Below, piece by piece: positions 63,954 through 64,000 of a DNA stretch of 64,000 bases. Below the pieces are notes generated by a model. The model was not told the DNA's origin, searched no databases, and saw only the letters and a list, made by a program, of their open reading frames with translations. Both the position numbers and the translations under genes were made by a program. The first letter of the stretch is position 1; each line of letters begins with the position of its first letter. The DNA comes from Pluralibacter sp. UBA7423 (lineage in GTDB: Bacteria; Pseudomonadota; Gammaproteobacteria; Enterobacterales; Enterobacteriaceae): NCBI GenBank assembly GCA_002470465.1, contig DKMD01000010.1, positions 170,623-234,622 of the forward strand, written 5' to 3'.

Positions 63954-64000
63954 ATGAGCCACCCGGTCACCATTTACCATAACCCGCGCTGCTCCAAAAG
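63954..64000 (+). CDS. Arsenate reductase-like protein (partial, YfgD)
   Basis: The window ends inside this gene. The first 15 codons read MSHPVTIYHNPRCSK, the N-terminal strand and active-site cysteine loop (NPRCSKS) of the ArsC thioredoxin-fold family. E. coli has YfgD at the same place, after bepA. AAGGATACCCG upstream gives a ribosome site. Full annotation is not possible here. Confidence 0.85.
   Translation, partial: MSHPVTIYHNPRCSK

Overview
The window is chromosomal DNA of an enterobacterium close to Enterobacter, Lelliottia or Leclercia. Gene order and protein identity follow the Escherichia coli segment from lysV to yfgD almost gene for gene, but the proteins differ throughout from E. 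coli, nudI has moved, and about 18.5 kb of accessory DNA is present. REP-type palindromes sit at several gene ends, as usual in this family. The genus is an inference; no rRNA is present to settle it.

Layout. 1-100: the 3' end of a tRNA-Lys gene, its terminator, and a second copy of the tRNA 3' end. 191-2756: a flxA-like gene with a sigma-28 promoter, then yfeR/yfeH (LysR regulator and BASS-type transporter) and ypeB. 2758-6900: ligA, zipA, cysZ. 7073-16745: a sulfur and sugar-uptake block made of cysK, the ptsH-ptsI-crr operon, and the opposite-strand sulfate/thiosulfate operon cysP-cysT-cysW-cysA-cysM-pdxK. 16917-34867: nudI, yfeX, yfeY, yfeZ, ypeA, amiA-hemF, maeB, talA-tktB, ypfG, nudK, acrD, the 19-codon gene ypfM, yffB-dapE and ypfN. 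53411-64000: ypfH, tmcA, ypfJ, purC, bamC, dapA, gcvR-bcp, perM, bepA and the start of an arsC-like gene.

Between ypfN and ypfH, which are close neighbours in E. coli, lies the accessory region 34904-53400. Its left part (35301-47040) looks like a cold-response and envelope island: an LpxP-like lipid A acyltransferase, a 90-residue protein of unknown family, a 58-residue zinc ribbon, a YdfK/YnaE-like cold-shock protein, a 2859-residue cyclic beta-1,2-glucan synthase (NdvB/ChvB type), a second zinc ribbon of 54 residues with the same cysteine spacing, a CspF/CspH-like protein without an ATG, and a CspA-type protein with a cold-box-like leader. On the minus strand the genes may form two units, cspH-like/zinc ribbon 2/ndvB and zinc ribbon 1/unknown/lpxP-like. 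A broken AraC-family gene marks the left edge. The right part (47732-53168) is made of regulator-enzyme pairs: LysR with an SDR, TetR with an SDR, WYL with a VOC protein, plus an orphan PTS IIB protein.

Working together: CysZ and CysPTWA bring in sulfate or thiosulfate, and CysK and CysM make cysteine from it. HPr, EI and EIIA-Glc run and signal through the sugar PTS. MaeB, TalA and TktB feed NADPH, pyruvate and pentose-phosphate flux. DapA and DapE serve lysine and peptidoglycan synthesis, while ZipA, AmiA, BamC, BepA, AcrD and the LpxP-like and NdvB-like proteins act at the envelope.
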